From contig JAZRAC010000016.1 of the NCBI GenBank assembly GCA_045634365.1, forward strand, positions 1 through 64,000: DNA of 64,000 nt, written 5' to 3'. The notes under the pieces were generated by a model. That model did no database searches, was not told the origin of the DNA, and worked only from the letters and a program-made list of their open reading frames with translations. Positions 1 to 8,212 of the stretch are shown one piece after another. Position numbers and translations under genes: made by a program. Within the stretch, counting starts at the first letter, position 1; each line of letters opens with the position of its first letter. The DNA is from HGM04593 sp045634365. GTDB taxonomy: Bacteria > Bacteroidota > Bacteroidia > Bacteroidales > Bacteroidaceae.

Positions 1-18
1 CGAGGCGCGTGCGCCTCG
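1..18 (+). terminator. GC-rich hairpin, possible end of an upstream gene
   Basis: CGAGGCG and CGCCTCG pair perfectly around a CGTG loop. The following bases (GCTGTTTGTG) are only moderately U-rich. It may be the terminator of a gene outside the window, but the upstream context cannot be seen. Confidence 0.4.
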
Positions 19-56
19 GCTGTTTGTGTATATTATATAAAAAAGGATACAACACA

Positions 57-86
57 TTGTTTTTTTAATTAAAAAACATACATTTG
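57..86 (+). promoter_or_regulatory. Bacteroidota-type promoter of the GH20-GH33 gene
   Basis: TTG at 57-59 is followed after 19 nt by a perfect TAnnTTTG box (TACATTTG, 79-86). Transcription should start near 92, leaving a leader of about 40 nt before the ATG at 133. Confidence 0.65.
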
Positions 87-132
87 TATTCAAAATGCAA
101 TATTTTAAAAATTTAATTATAAAAGCAAGTTT

Positions 133-3100
133 ATGAAACGACTACTTTCAGCAACCATTGTTGCACTGATGGTTCTCTTGCCATCAATGGTACAGGCTAA
201 GGTAATCCACTTATTGCCAAAGCCACAGAGTGTTACAGAGACAAACGGCACCCCGTTTGCCTTGAACCGTGCAGTAACCATCACCGATGCGACCAATTGT
301 GTCGCCTTGCGTAAGTTCTTCACCGACAATGGTTGCGAAATTGCAGCCACAGGTGGCACACCCGTAACAGTGGCAATTGTCGAGAGCATCGACGGTACAT
401 ACGACTACACCCTTGAAGGGTTCGACAACGAGTCGTACACTCTCACCGTTACAGCAGACGCAATAAATATTACAGCCGTAAAACCCATAGGTGTTATTCG
501 TGCAGCACAAACGCTCGTACAGCTTGCCGAGGGTTACGACAATGACACAGCCACTATTGAGACCGTTGAAATTAAAGACTGGGCAGCATTCAAACTACGC
601 GGATTTATGCACGACGTAGGCCGCTCGTTCATAAGCGTTGATGAATTAAAAACACACATCGACCTTTTGTCGCGTTTCAAAGTAAACTGCTTCCACTGGC
701 ACTTCACCGAGAACCAAGCGTGGCGTTTCGAAGTAAAAGGCTACCCCCAACTTACCGACGCATCATCAATGACACGCTTCGCCGGCAGCTACTACACACA
801 GGCCGAGTGTAAAGCCGTTGAGGAGTATGCAACGGAGCGCGGTGTAATAATCATCCCCGAAATTGATATGCCCGGACACAGCGAAGCGTTCAAACGTGCA
901 ATGGGATACTCTATGCAGACAGACGAGGGTGTGGCAGTGTTGCAGACTGTTCTTAAACAGATTGCCGAGGTATTCCCCAACGCTCCATATATACACATTG
1001 GTGCCGACGAGGAGACTATCACCTACCCGAACTTCCTGAAAATAATGACCGACACTATCCACAATCTGGGTAAAAAAGCTGTTGTGTGGAACCCCATCAG
1101 CGGAGTAAACATTGCCAATACCGAGGCTGATATGACACAAATGTGGAGCAGCCGTGGTACAAAAATTACCGGCAAGGCCAATATAGACTGCCGCTACAAC
1201 TACACTAACCACTTTGATGTTTTTGCCGATGTTGTGGGCATTTACCGCAGCAACATCTACTATGTGGAGAAGGGTAACGAAGAAGTTGCCGGCACAATCT
1301 CGGCCTATTGGAACGACCGTAAGACCCCCACAGAGGAGGATATTGTGAAGCAGAATAATATGTATGCCAACGTTATTGCAAGCGCCGAGCGTGCCTGGAT
1401 TGGCGGTGGCAGACAATATATAGAAGCAGGTGGCACAATGTTGCCCAACAGCGGCGAAGAGTTTGACGAATTTGCCGACTGGGAACGTCGTTTCCTCTTC
1501 CACAAGAACAACTCTTTGGCCGAGCAACCTATCCCCTACGTTAAACAGACAAACGTACGCTGGCGCATCACCGACCCCTTCCCCAACAACGGTAATTCGG
1601 CAACGGTATTCCCACCCGAAGAGGCCGGAAAGAGCACAAGCACCGACCTGCTCGATGAATCCTACACCTACAATGGCGCAACCTACTACACAGGAATGGC
1701 CACAGGCGCCGGCATTTATCTGCGCCACACTTGGGGCAACAACATACTGCCCACATACTACGGCAGCACCAACCACAGCAACGCCACTGCATACGCCTGG
1801 ACCTACGTTTACAGCCCCACCACACAAACAGTGGGCGCACAGATTGAGTTCCAGAACTACGGCCGCAGTGAGAAGGACAAAGCACCCGACGCCGGCAAAT
1901 GGGACCGCAAAGGCTCCGACATTTGGATAAACGGCGTTAGAATAGACCCACCCGTTTGGGACAATACAGGTATCAGCATCGACAACGAGAAAGATCTCAA
2001 AAACGAGAACTTCACAGCCCGTGAGCCCATCGCCGTTACACTCAACGCCGGTTGGAACAAGGTATTCATCAAACTGCCATACGTTGGTGCCGACGGCGTG
2101 CGCCTCAACAAATGGATGTTCACCTGCGTATTCACCGACACAGAAGGCAAGAATGCCGTTGAAGGCCTCATCTACTCGCCCAACCAATGCAAAGACGATG
2201 CAACCGAGCAGGTTGCAGCCAAAATAAGCGAAATGAAGCGCGACCGCGGAGCCTACATAGGCACAGGCGTGGGATTGTGGCCCGAAAGTGCAGCAACCGC
2301 CATCGATGCAAAAATCGCCGCGATTGAAGCAACCTATTCCACCGAAATGACAGCCGCAGAGCGCGAAGCACAGATAGCCGAACTTACAACAGCATGGGCA
2401 GCCTTCACAACCTCGCTCGCAGCCGATAAAATGAACCAACCGCAAGAGGACAAATACTATCGCCTGTACACACCCTTGCGCGGGAATCGTTACCCCACCG
2501 GTCAGGGAGAAGGAGCGGCATTGATTGGCGAGCAGAATCCCTCGACAAACGCTTCTATCTGGAAGTTCGAAGCTAATACCGACGGTTCTTTCAACATAGT
2601 AAACTTTCACGACCTCACATACATCTCTCCCGCAAGTGCCAACAACACAGCACTTAACACAGTAAAAGCAAAGCCCACAGCCGGATGGACGCTGAAACCT
2701 GCCGACGAAGCAGGCTACGTTATTATTGTCAGCGGTTCGGCACAATTCAACCAGACAAACAGTTCCAACCAAGGGTATAATGTCTACAACTGGGGTAGCG
2801 GAACAAACCTTTCCGACACCGGTTGCAAATATATTGTGGAGGAGGTTGAGGTAAACCCTGAGGAGGAGGGTGCCGGTGTTGCAACAGAGACTCCCGCACC
2901 CTTCAAGACCACAACCATCGTAAATGGCCAATTTGCACAAGGTACCGTGTGGTACACTATGCAGTTGGGAGCCTCGCAATATATAATATCGGACAATGGA
3001 GAGGCAAGCAGCATAGCTTTTCAAACATCGCAAACAAGCCTTGAAGATGCCGACCTATGGTGCTTCACCGGAAACAGCGAGGATGGATACAAAATATACA

Positions 3101-6100
3101 ACAAACAGGCAGGCCCCACCAAGATTCTTGCTTCGAGTTCCACAATGGGCACTTTGAGCGGATACGGCGGCACCGGTGGCTCCACATACCCCACTATGCA
3201 GAATGCCGACGAATTACCCGAAGGCTATGTGGGTTCTTGGGATTTACAGCCATCCGACTTATTGGCCGACACTGAGGGGTTTTTCCTCATACTCCACGGC
3301 ACCAACTATGCTGTAAACAATTTCGGCGGACGAGGATATTTGGCTTTTTGGGCCGAAGGTAAGGATGCTAATTCTACCGTAACTTTCACCTTTGCCGAGG
3401 CTACCATAGAGATTAAAGAGAGCACCGGTGAATTCACCGCAAGCAACAGCAACAAGACTTGGCATTCAAAATGGGAGAGCGAGCAGCTACCCGGCCTCAG
3501 CCTCACCCTGAATGCCAACAATATGCAAGCAACAAACGGCTACCTAACAGTCTATTCCGGCCAAAGCCAATCGTGTACTCACACTCTCACAGCACCCGAA
3601 GGATGCATTATTGCAGAATATAGTTTCGACTTTGTGAATCTGAACTCCGATGCTTCATATTCACTCACACTGAATATCGACGGAAGCAACTACACAACCT
3701 CGGCAGAAAAACAATCGATAAAAGTGGAGGGCGGTGAAGCCCGCAGCACAATGTTCACCCAAACGGGAGCAAACAAAGGTATTACATACAGCAACTATCT
3801 GGTTACGGTCCGTCGCTTTATGATGGAGCCCGAAGAGCAATTTGATGTATTTATTACCACTGCAACCTCTATCCCCTACCGTATTCCCGCCATTGCCAAA
3901 GCACAAAATGGCAACCTCATTGCTGTAGCCGACTACCGACACAGCGGTGCCGACATTGGAATGGCAACAAACGGCCGAATAGATATTCACGGCCGCATAA
4001 GCAAGGATAATGGAAAAAGTTGGGGCGAAATATTCCCCATCATAGAGGGACAGGGTGCCGCAGCAGCAGATAACAATTCAATGTACGTTGCATTCGGCGA
4101 CCCCTGCTTGGTGGCCGACAGCGAGAGCCCCAAAGTGATGTTGCTCACCTGTTCGGGCAACGTCAGCTTCCCCAACGGACAGCGCAACAACCACCAAGGC
4201 ATCGCACGCTTCTATTCAGAGAACAATGGTGAAACTTGGGGCGAGCCCGTCGATATTTCGGAAAGCATTTACTGCCAATTCGACGAGCGTGCCGACGGCG
4301 GCATACGCTGTATGTTCATCGGGTCGGGCAAAATTTCGCAAAGCAAGAGAGTGAAGGTGGGTAACTACTACCGCATATACTGCGCCCCGTTGGTTAAACT
4401 TGCCGATGGGTCCAATGTAAACTTTGTTCTCTACTCCGACGACTTTGGCGGCAGTTGGAAGGTTTTGGGCGGTGTTGAGAATTCCCCAATCCCAAGCAGT
4501 GGCGATGAGCCAAAAGCCGACGAATTGCCCAATGGCAACATAATCATAAGCTCGCGCACATCCGGCGGTCGTATATACAACATCTACACCTTCACCGATG
4601 TTAATAGCGGCGAGGGCAGCTGGGGCACAGCAGCGTGGTCCAATGCCAACAACAACGGTACAATAGCCGTATCGAACAGCACAAACGGCGAGATTATGTT
4701 CCTGCCTGTCACCCGCAAAGAGGATGGCAAAGATATGTACCTTATGTTGCAGTCGGTACCCTTTGGCAGCGGTCGCACCAATGTAGGTATCTACTACAAG
4801 GAACTGGAAGGCCTTGCAGACTTTGTCAATGCCGACAGCATAGCAAAAAATTGGGACGGCTCGCACCAAGCAAGCTATTTAGGCTCGGCCTACTCCACTA
4901 TGTGCTGGCAAGCCGACAGCACTCTGGCCTTTGTCTATGAGGAGGAGACGCACAGCAATGCTTCGCGAGGCGGATACACCATTGTGTACAAGAACTATTC
5001 AATAGAGCAGATTACCGACAGTGCCTACTCCTACAACCCCCAAGTAAAAGCACACGACATTGTGAAAGAGGGCGTAGATGCATTGAAAATTCAGGCAGGA
5101 GAGGGCAAATATGTGGGCGAATACAAGGCAGAGGCTGTTGAGAATGTAGACAATGCCATAGAGGCCTATAAAGCCAACCCCTCGGACGAAACATACATTG
5201 CCATAAACAATGCATTGGCACAGGCTGCACGCATCGAGGTTGAGAGCGGGCAAATTTACCGTTTGCGCAACATTGAGCGCAACAGCGGAGCACTCTATCT
5301 GGCTCCCGAGAGCACACGCTTCACAGCCGCGACAAGCAACGTTGGCAATGCCAACCAGATATTCACATTTATCCCCGCCGCAAATGAAGAGGAGTACTAT
5401 CTCTACAATCTCAACTACGGCCTCTATCTTGGCAAACTCACAGCACAAGAGACACAGCCTGTGGTTACCACAAATACCGAAGAGGCCGGTACCTGGAAAA
5501 TAGAGAGCAGCGCCGACGGAATAAGCAAGCCCATTAACGTAAACCGCGCAAGCGGTGGCCTTGACGGCCTGCACCTTGCTGGCGACAGCCAAAGACTTGT
5601 ACCTTGGTACAGCACAGCCGCAGCTTCGCAGTGGTACATTGAAATTGTCAACGAACTGCCCATTGTAATTCCTGCCGATGGCTATGTGACAGCCAATCTG
5701 CCCTTCGCTGTGCAGTTGCCCGACGGCGTTAGCGCATACACACCCGTTGAGCCTACCGAAATTAACGACACAGAATGTATGTACATTGAGGAGGTGGGCA
5801 GCACAACAATACCTGCCAACACTCCTGTGATACTCTCGGCCGAGGCCGGCACTTATATGGTACAATTCATTCTCGACACAACAGCAAAAACAGAAGAATC
5901 TGCGTGGAAGGGAACCCTGTGCGCCGAGACAATAGCGGGAACCGTTTATACACTCTCGGGAACCGACCTTGTAAAAGGCACCAACGTGAGCGTTCCGGCC
6001 AATAGTGCCTATTATGCCGCCGAACTTTCTGCCGACAGATTGCCTCTGTCCACAGAAAAAAGCACAACCGGCATTGAGGATATAACAGCCGACAAAGTGA

Positions 6101-6198
6101 AGGAGAGTGATAAATTCTACGACCTTAAAGGCCGCCCCGTAGCAAAGCCCGAAAAAGGTATATATATAATAGGTGGCAAAAAGGTTCTTTTTGAGTAA
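133..6198 (+). CDS. Secreted beta-N-acetylhexosaminidase (GH20) fused to sialidase (GH33)
   Basis: A 2021-residue exported protein that should remove terminal N-acetylhexosamine and sialic acid from host-type glycans. Residues 1-22 form a signal peptide ending VQA. A GH20b-like domain precedes a GH20 barrel (about 150-470) with the HIGADE motif at 288-293, D292-E293 being the expected catalytic pair. A beta-sandwich, a helical FIVAR-like linker and a trefoil-like segment follow (about 470-920). Then comes a ~150-residue module (about 930-1080) also found twice in the protein at 9746-13411. The GH33 propeller (about 1240-1630) has YRIP with R1250 and three Asp boxes, the first SKDNGKSW at 1290-1297. 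The tail (YDLKGRPV then GIYIIGGKKV) resembles short C-terminal tails of secreted Bacteroidales proteins. Two different exo-glycosidases in one chain is unusual. Family assignments are firm; exact substrates are inferred. Confidence 0.9.
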   Translation: MKRLLSATIVALMVLLPSMVQAKVIHLLPKPQSVTETNGTPFALNRAVTITDATNCVALRKFFTDNGCEIAATGGTPVTVAIVESIDGTYDYTLEGFDNESYTLTVTADAINITAVKPIGVIRAAQTLVQLAEGYDNDTATIETVEIKDWAAFKLRGFMHDVGRSFISVDELKTHIDLLSRFKVNCFHWHFTENQAWRFEVKGYPQLTDASSMTRFAGSYYTQAECKAVEEYATERGVIIIPEIDMPGHSEAFKRAMGYSMQTDEGVAVLQTVLKQIAEVFPNAPYIHIGADEETITYPNFLKIMTDTIHNLGKKAVVWNPISGVNIANTEADMTQMWSSRGTKITGKANIDCRYNYTNHFDVFADVVGIYRSNIYYVEKGNEEVAGTISAYWNDRKTPTEEDIVKQNNMYANVIASAERAWIGGGRQYIEAGGTMLPNSGEEFDEFADWERRFLFHKNNSLAEQPIPYVKQTNVRWRITDPFPNNGNSATVFPPEEAGKSTSTDLLDESYTYNGATYYTGMATGAGIYLRHTWGNNILPTYYGSTNHSNATAYAWTYVYSPTTQTVGAQIEFQNYGRSEKDKAPDAGKWDRKGSDIWINGVRIDPPVWDNTGISIDNEKDLKNENFTAREPIAVTLNAGWNKVFIKLPYVGADGVRLNKWMFTCVFTDTEGKNAVEGLIYSPNQCKDDATEQVAAKISEMKRDRGAYIGTGVGLWPESAATAIDAKIAAIEATYSTEMTAAEREAQIAELTTAWAAFTTSLAADKMNQPQEDKYYRLYTPLRGNRYPTGQGEGAALIGEQNPSTNASIWKFEANTDGSFNIVNFHDLTYISPASANNTALNTVKAKPTAGWTLKPADEAGYVIIVSGSAQFNQTNSSNQGYNVYNWGSGTNLSDTGCKYIVEEVEVNPEEEGAGVATETPAPFKTTTIVNGQFAQGTVWYTMQLGASQYIISDNGEASSIAFQTSQTSLEDADLWCFTGNSEDGYKIYNKQAGPTKILASSSTMGTLSGYGGTGGSTYPTMQNADELPEGYVGSWDLQPSDLLADTEGFFLILHGTNYAVNNFGGRGYLAFWAEGKDANSTVTFTFAEATIEIKESTGEFTASNSNKTWHSKWESEQLPGLSLTLNANNMQATNGYLTVYSGQSQSCTHTLTAPEGCIIAEYSFDFVNLNSDASYSLTLNIDGSNYTTSAEKQSIKVEGGEARSTMFTQTGANKGITYSNYLVTVRRFMMEPEEQFDVFITTATSIPYRIPAIAKAQNGNLIAVADYRHSGADIGMATNGRIDIHGRISKDNGKSWGEIFPIIEGQGAAAADNNSMYVAFGDPCLVADSESPKVMLLTCSGNVSFPNGQRNNHQGIARFYSENNGETWGEPVDISESIYCQFDERADGGIRCMFIGSGKISQSKRVKVGNYYRIYCAPLVKLADGSNVNFVLYSDDFGGSWKVLGGVENSPIPSSGDEPKADELPNGNIIISSRTSGGRIYNIYTFTDVNSGEGSWGTAAWSNANNNGTIAVSNSTNGEIMFLPVTRKEDGKDMYLMLQSVPFGSGRTNVGIYYKELEGLADFVNADSIAKNWDGSHQASYLGSAYSTMCWQADSTLAFVYEEETHSNASRGGYTIVYKNYSIEQITDSAYSYNPQVKAHDIVKEGVDALKIQAGEGKYVGEYKAEAVENVDNAIEAYKANPSDETYIAINNALAQAARIEVESGQIYRLRNIERNSGALYLAPESTRFTAATSNVGNANQIFTFIPAANEEEYYLYNLNYGLYLGKLTAQETQPVVTTNTEEAGTWKIESSADGISKPINVNRASGGLDGLHLAGDSQRLVPWYSTAAASQWYIEIVNELPIVIPADGYVTANLPFAVQLPDGVSAYTPVEPTEINDTECMYIEEVGSTTIPANTPVILSAEAGTYMVQFILDTTAKTEESAWKGTLCAETIAGTVYTLSGTDLVKGTNVSVPANSAYYAAELSADRLPLSTEKSTTGIEDITADKVKESDKFYDLKGRPVAKPEKGIYIIGGKKVLFE

Positions 6199-6219
6199 GA
6201 AATAAATCTTTCTATACAT

Positions 6220-6270
6220 AAATTTGGCGAGCAACAAAGCAAAAAGTGCTGTTGCTCGCCAAATTTTATT
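6220..6270 (+). terminator. Rho-independent terminator after the GH20-GH33 gene
   Basis: A perfect 16-bp stem (6220-6235 with 6251-6266) containing TTGGCGAGCAAC closes a 15-nt loop and ends in TTTTATT, 21 nt after the stop codon. Confidence 0.85.
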
Positions 6271-6302
6271 CCAAAACTATAAGCAGGTTTAATATAACAA
6301 GC

Positions 6303-6340
6303 AAAGGTTCGGATGTGCACATCCGAACCTTTCTTTATTT
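6303..6340. terminator. Palindromic terminator between convergent genes
   Basis: 6303-6317 and 6318-6332 form a perfect 30-nt palindrome (half AAAGGTTCGGATGTG) followed on the plus strand by CTTTATTT. It lies 28 nt beyond the stop of the minus-strand gene at 6360, so it can serve that gene and back up the stronger terminator at 6220. Confidence 0.7.
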
Positions 6341-6359
6341 ATGCCATAGCATTAACTAT

Positions 6360-6731
6360 CTATTTGAAATACTGCAAATTCTCGAAGCAAGGTTTAAGCT
6401 CGCCACGCTCAATTTTATGTACAATCTCCACCACACGGTCGTTCATGGGCGTGGGGAAACCAACAGTTCTTCCATACTCCGACACGGCGCCACGCAACAT
6501 AGCAAAACTGCGGCGTGTAACAGCAGCAATAACAAGCACTATTGCACCTGCAATCATAAACCTCACACCGGCAAACAGCATCTTCTCGGCTGTCATCTGC
6601 GGCAATATACCAAATTCCTCAAAGCCCAACTTAATCAGCGGATAGGCCCAGCCCCATGCCACCGCAGCCGACAATGCAAACAGCGCAACCCACACAGGGC
6701 GAGTAAACAAAGAATCCTTTTTACTTTCCAT
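6360..6731 (-). CDS. Chimeric small protein: EamA transporter start joined to ketopantoate reductase end
   Basis: 123 residues made of two unrelated parts. Residues 1 to about 75 look like the start of an EamA/DMT drug-metabolite transporter: two hydrophobic helices with WGWAYPLIKLGFEEFG between them, then FAGVRF. From about residue 79 the sequence reads like the C-terminal helix bundle of a ketopantoate reductase (PanE/ApbA), with VGFPTPMNDRVVEI and a terminal ENLQYF. A full EamA protein has about 10 helices and a full PanE about 300 residues, so neither activity can be expected. The simplest explanation is a deletion that joined two neighbouring same-strand genes in frame; an assembly join is possible. 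The reading frame is open, so a short membrane-anchored peptide may still be made. Family recognition is from memory of conserved motifs. Confidence 0.6.
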   Translation of the reverse strand: MESKKDSLFTRPVWVALFALSAAVAWGWAYPLIKLGFEEFGILPQMTAEKMLFAGVRFMIAGAIVLVIAAVTRRSFAMLRGAVSEYGRTVGFPTPMNDRVVEIVHKIERGELKPCFENLQYFK

Positions 6732-6753
6732 AGAAAAACAAATATCTGGAATA

Positions 6754-6856
6754 CTTTACAAAAATAGATACAAACGAGCGAGATTAATGAAACTTGTTTC
6801 AATTATTTCACAGCGAGTGCAGACTATTTTCGAGATTTATCTCAAAAACAATAACA
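6754..6856 (-). repeat. Dispersed promoter-bearing element, copy B
   Basis: Read on the minus strand, this stretch matches the region upstream of nadB (29197-29299). Identical blocks in the same order are CGAAAATAG, CTGCACTCGCTGTGAAA, CAAGTTT, CGCTCGTTTG and CTATTTTTG. It ends in a perfect -7 box, TATTTTTG (6759-6766, minus), 27 nt before the start of the chimeric gene at 6731. It therefore probably provides that gene's promoter, although the -33 position here is TTTC rather than TTTG. Confidence 0.65.
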
Positions 6857-6882
6857 AACTAGCAAAAGAGTACATAATTTGC

Positions 6883-6912
6883 TTGTATTTCTCGCTCATT
6901 TGTTTATTTTTG
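6883..6912 (+). promoter_or_regulatory. Promoter of the DAACS symporter gene
   Basis: TTG (6883-6885), 19 nt, then TATTTTTG (6905-6912), a perfect -7 box. The leader would be only about 15 nt. The stretch 6882-6913 resembles the second half of the dispersed element found upstream of nadB, including CGCTCNTTTG before the -7 box. Confidence 0.65.
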
Positions 6913-6933
6913 CATATCTCACACTAATACGAT

Positions 6934-8100
6934 ATGAAGAAAATTAAAATCGGACTACTCACCAAAGTAGTCATTGCTATTGTAGCCGGCATCATCTGCG
7001 GATTCGTTCTACCCGAGTGGCCACAACGCCTCTTTGCAACATTCAATGCCCTTTTCAGCAACTTCTTAGGGTTCTTTGTACCATTGCTCATTTTAGGCTT
7101 AATAGTTCCCGGCATTGCCAACGTGGGCAAGAACGCAGGCCGTTTGCTAGGCATCACCCTAGCCATAGCCTACCTGTTCACAATATGTAGCGGCATATAT
7201 TCGTGGGGCTGTTGCGAAGCCATCTACCCCACTCTACTGAAGAATGTCACCATTGAAAAAGTAGAGGGTGCAAGCAGTGCCATTGCCCCATTCTTCACCA
7301 TAGAGATACCACCCATAATGGGAGTTATGAGCGCACTCACTGCAGCCTTCATCATAGGTATTGGAATAACCATTGTGGGAGGAGAAACAATAAAAAAAGT
7401 ATTCGACGACTTCCAGGAGATAATAACACTCACCATAAAGCGCGTAATAATTCCTTTGTTGCCGGTATATATATTCGGTATATTTCTTGCAATAACAGCC
7501 GACGACCAGATAACAAGCGTGCTCGAAGTTTTTCTTAAACTCATAGTTGTAATTTTTGCATTTACTGCCGTGCTACTTCTGCTGCAATTCTGCATTGCCG
7601 GCATAGTGGCAAAGCGCAACCCCCTGAAAATGTTGCACACAATGCTCACCGCCTACTTCACTGCGTTGGGCACACAATCATCGGCAGCAACAATACCGGT
7701 AACATTGCAACAGGCCATAAAGAGCGGTGTAAGCCCATCAATCGCAGGCTTCGTGATACCTCTTTGCGCCACCATACACCTTTCGGGCAGCACTGTGAAG
7801 ATTACAGCCTGCGCCATAGCCATTATGTCAATCACAGGCATGGATTACACAGCCGCCAGCATCATAGGCTTCATCTTCATGCTCGGAATTACCATGGTTG
7901 CAGCCCCCGGCGTTCCCGGTGGAGCCATTATGGCAGCCATTGGTATTTTGCAATCGATGCTCGGCTTCGACGAAACAGCCATAGCACTTATGATTGCGCT
8001 CTACATAGCAATGGACAGTTTCGGCACTGCAACAAATGTAACGGGCGATGGCGCAATAGCTGTTATTATTGAAAAGATAAGCAAGAAGATAAAATATTAA
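6934..8100 (+). CDS. Dicarboxylate/amino acid:cation symporter (DAACS family)
   Basis: 388-residue inner-membrane protein of the glutamate/serine-threonine transporter family, which imports acidic or small neutral amino acids or dicarboxylates together with Na+ or H+. Hydrophobic helices run throughout. The family's serine-rich re-entrant loop is visible as GTQSSAATIP (about residues 246-255). The helix-8 substrate/cation motif NVTGDGAI lies at about 367-374. Length is close to SstT-like members rather than the longer GltP type, so serine/threonine uptake is the better guess, but the substrate cannot be fixed from sequence. It has its own promoter and a short leader; the neighbouring glycosidases are on separate promoters. 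Confidence 0.88.
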   Translation: MKKIKIGLLTKVVIAIVAGIICGFVLPEWPQRLFATFNALFSNFLGFFVPLLILGLIVPGIANVGKNAGRLLGITLAIAYLFTICSGIYSWGCCEAIYPTLLKNVTIEKVEGASSAIAPFFTIEIPPIMGVMSALTAAFIIGIGITIVGGETIKKVFDDFQEIITLTIKRVIIPLLPVYIFGIFLAITADDQITSVLEVFLKLIVVIFAFTAVLLLLQFCIAGIVAKRNPLKMLHTMLTAYFTALGTQSSAATIPVTLQQAIKSGVSPSIAGFVIPLCATIHLSGSTVKITACAIAIMSITGMDYTAASIIGFIFMLGITMVAAPGVPGGAIMAAIGILQSMLGFDETAIALMIALYIAMDSFGTATNVTGDGAIAVIIEKISKKIKY

Positions 8101-8116
8101 AGACATACACAATTAT

Positions 8117-8146
8117 ATGAATTTTTCATATATTTATATATCTTTG
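8117..8146 (+). promoter_or_regulatory. Promoter of the alpha-fucosidase gene
   Basis: A perfect -7 box TATCTTTG (8139-8146) lies 19 nt after ATG (8117-8119), a one-base variant of the -33 TTG. The leader would be about 60 nt. It probably drives both 8213-9742 and 9746-13411. Confidence 0.5.
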
Positions 8147-8212
8147 CCAAAGATTATGTAAATTATGTGTAATAGTGCATTTTGCGAAAAACTAACCATA
8201 AATATATAAAGT

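Noticed and set aside
766..3033. A 755-codon open frame on the minus strand inside the GH20-GH33 gene, and similar long antisense frames at 4999-6237 and 8228-9139
   Set aside because: The plus-strand genes there have clear domains and signal peptides. The antisense frames are cysteine/valine-rich without motifs, a by-product of codon use in these genes.
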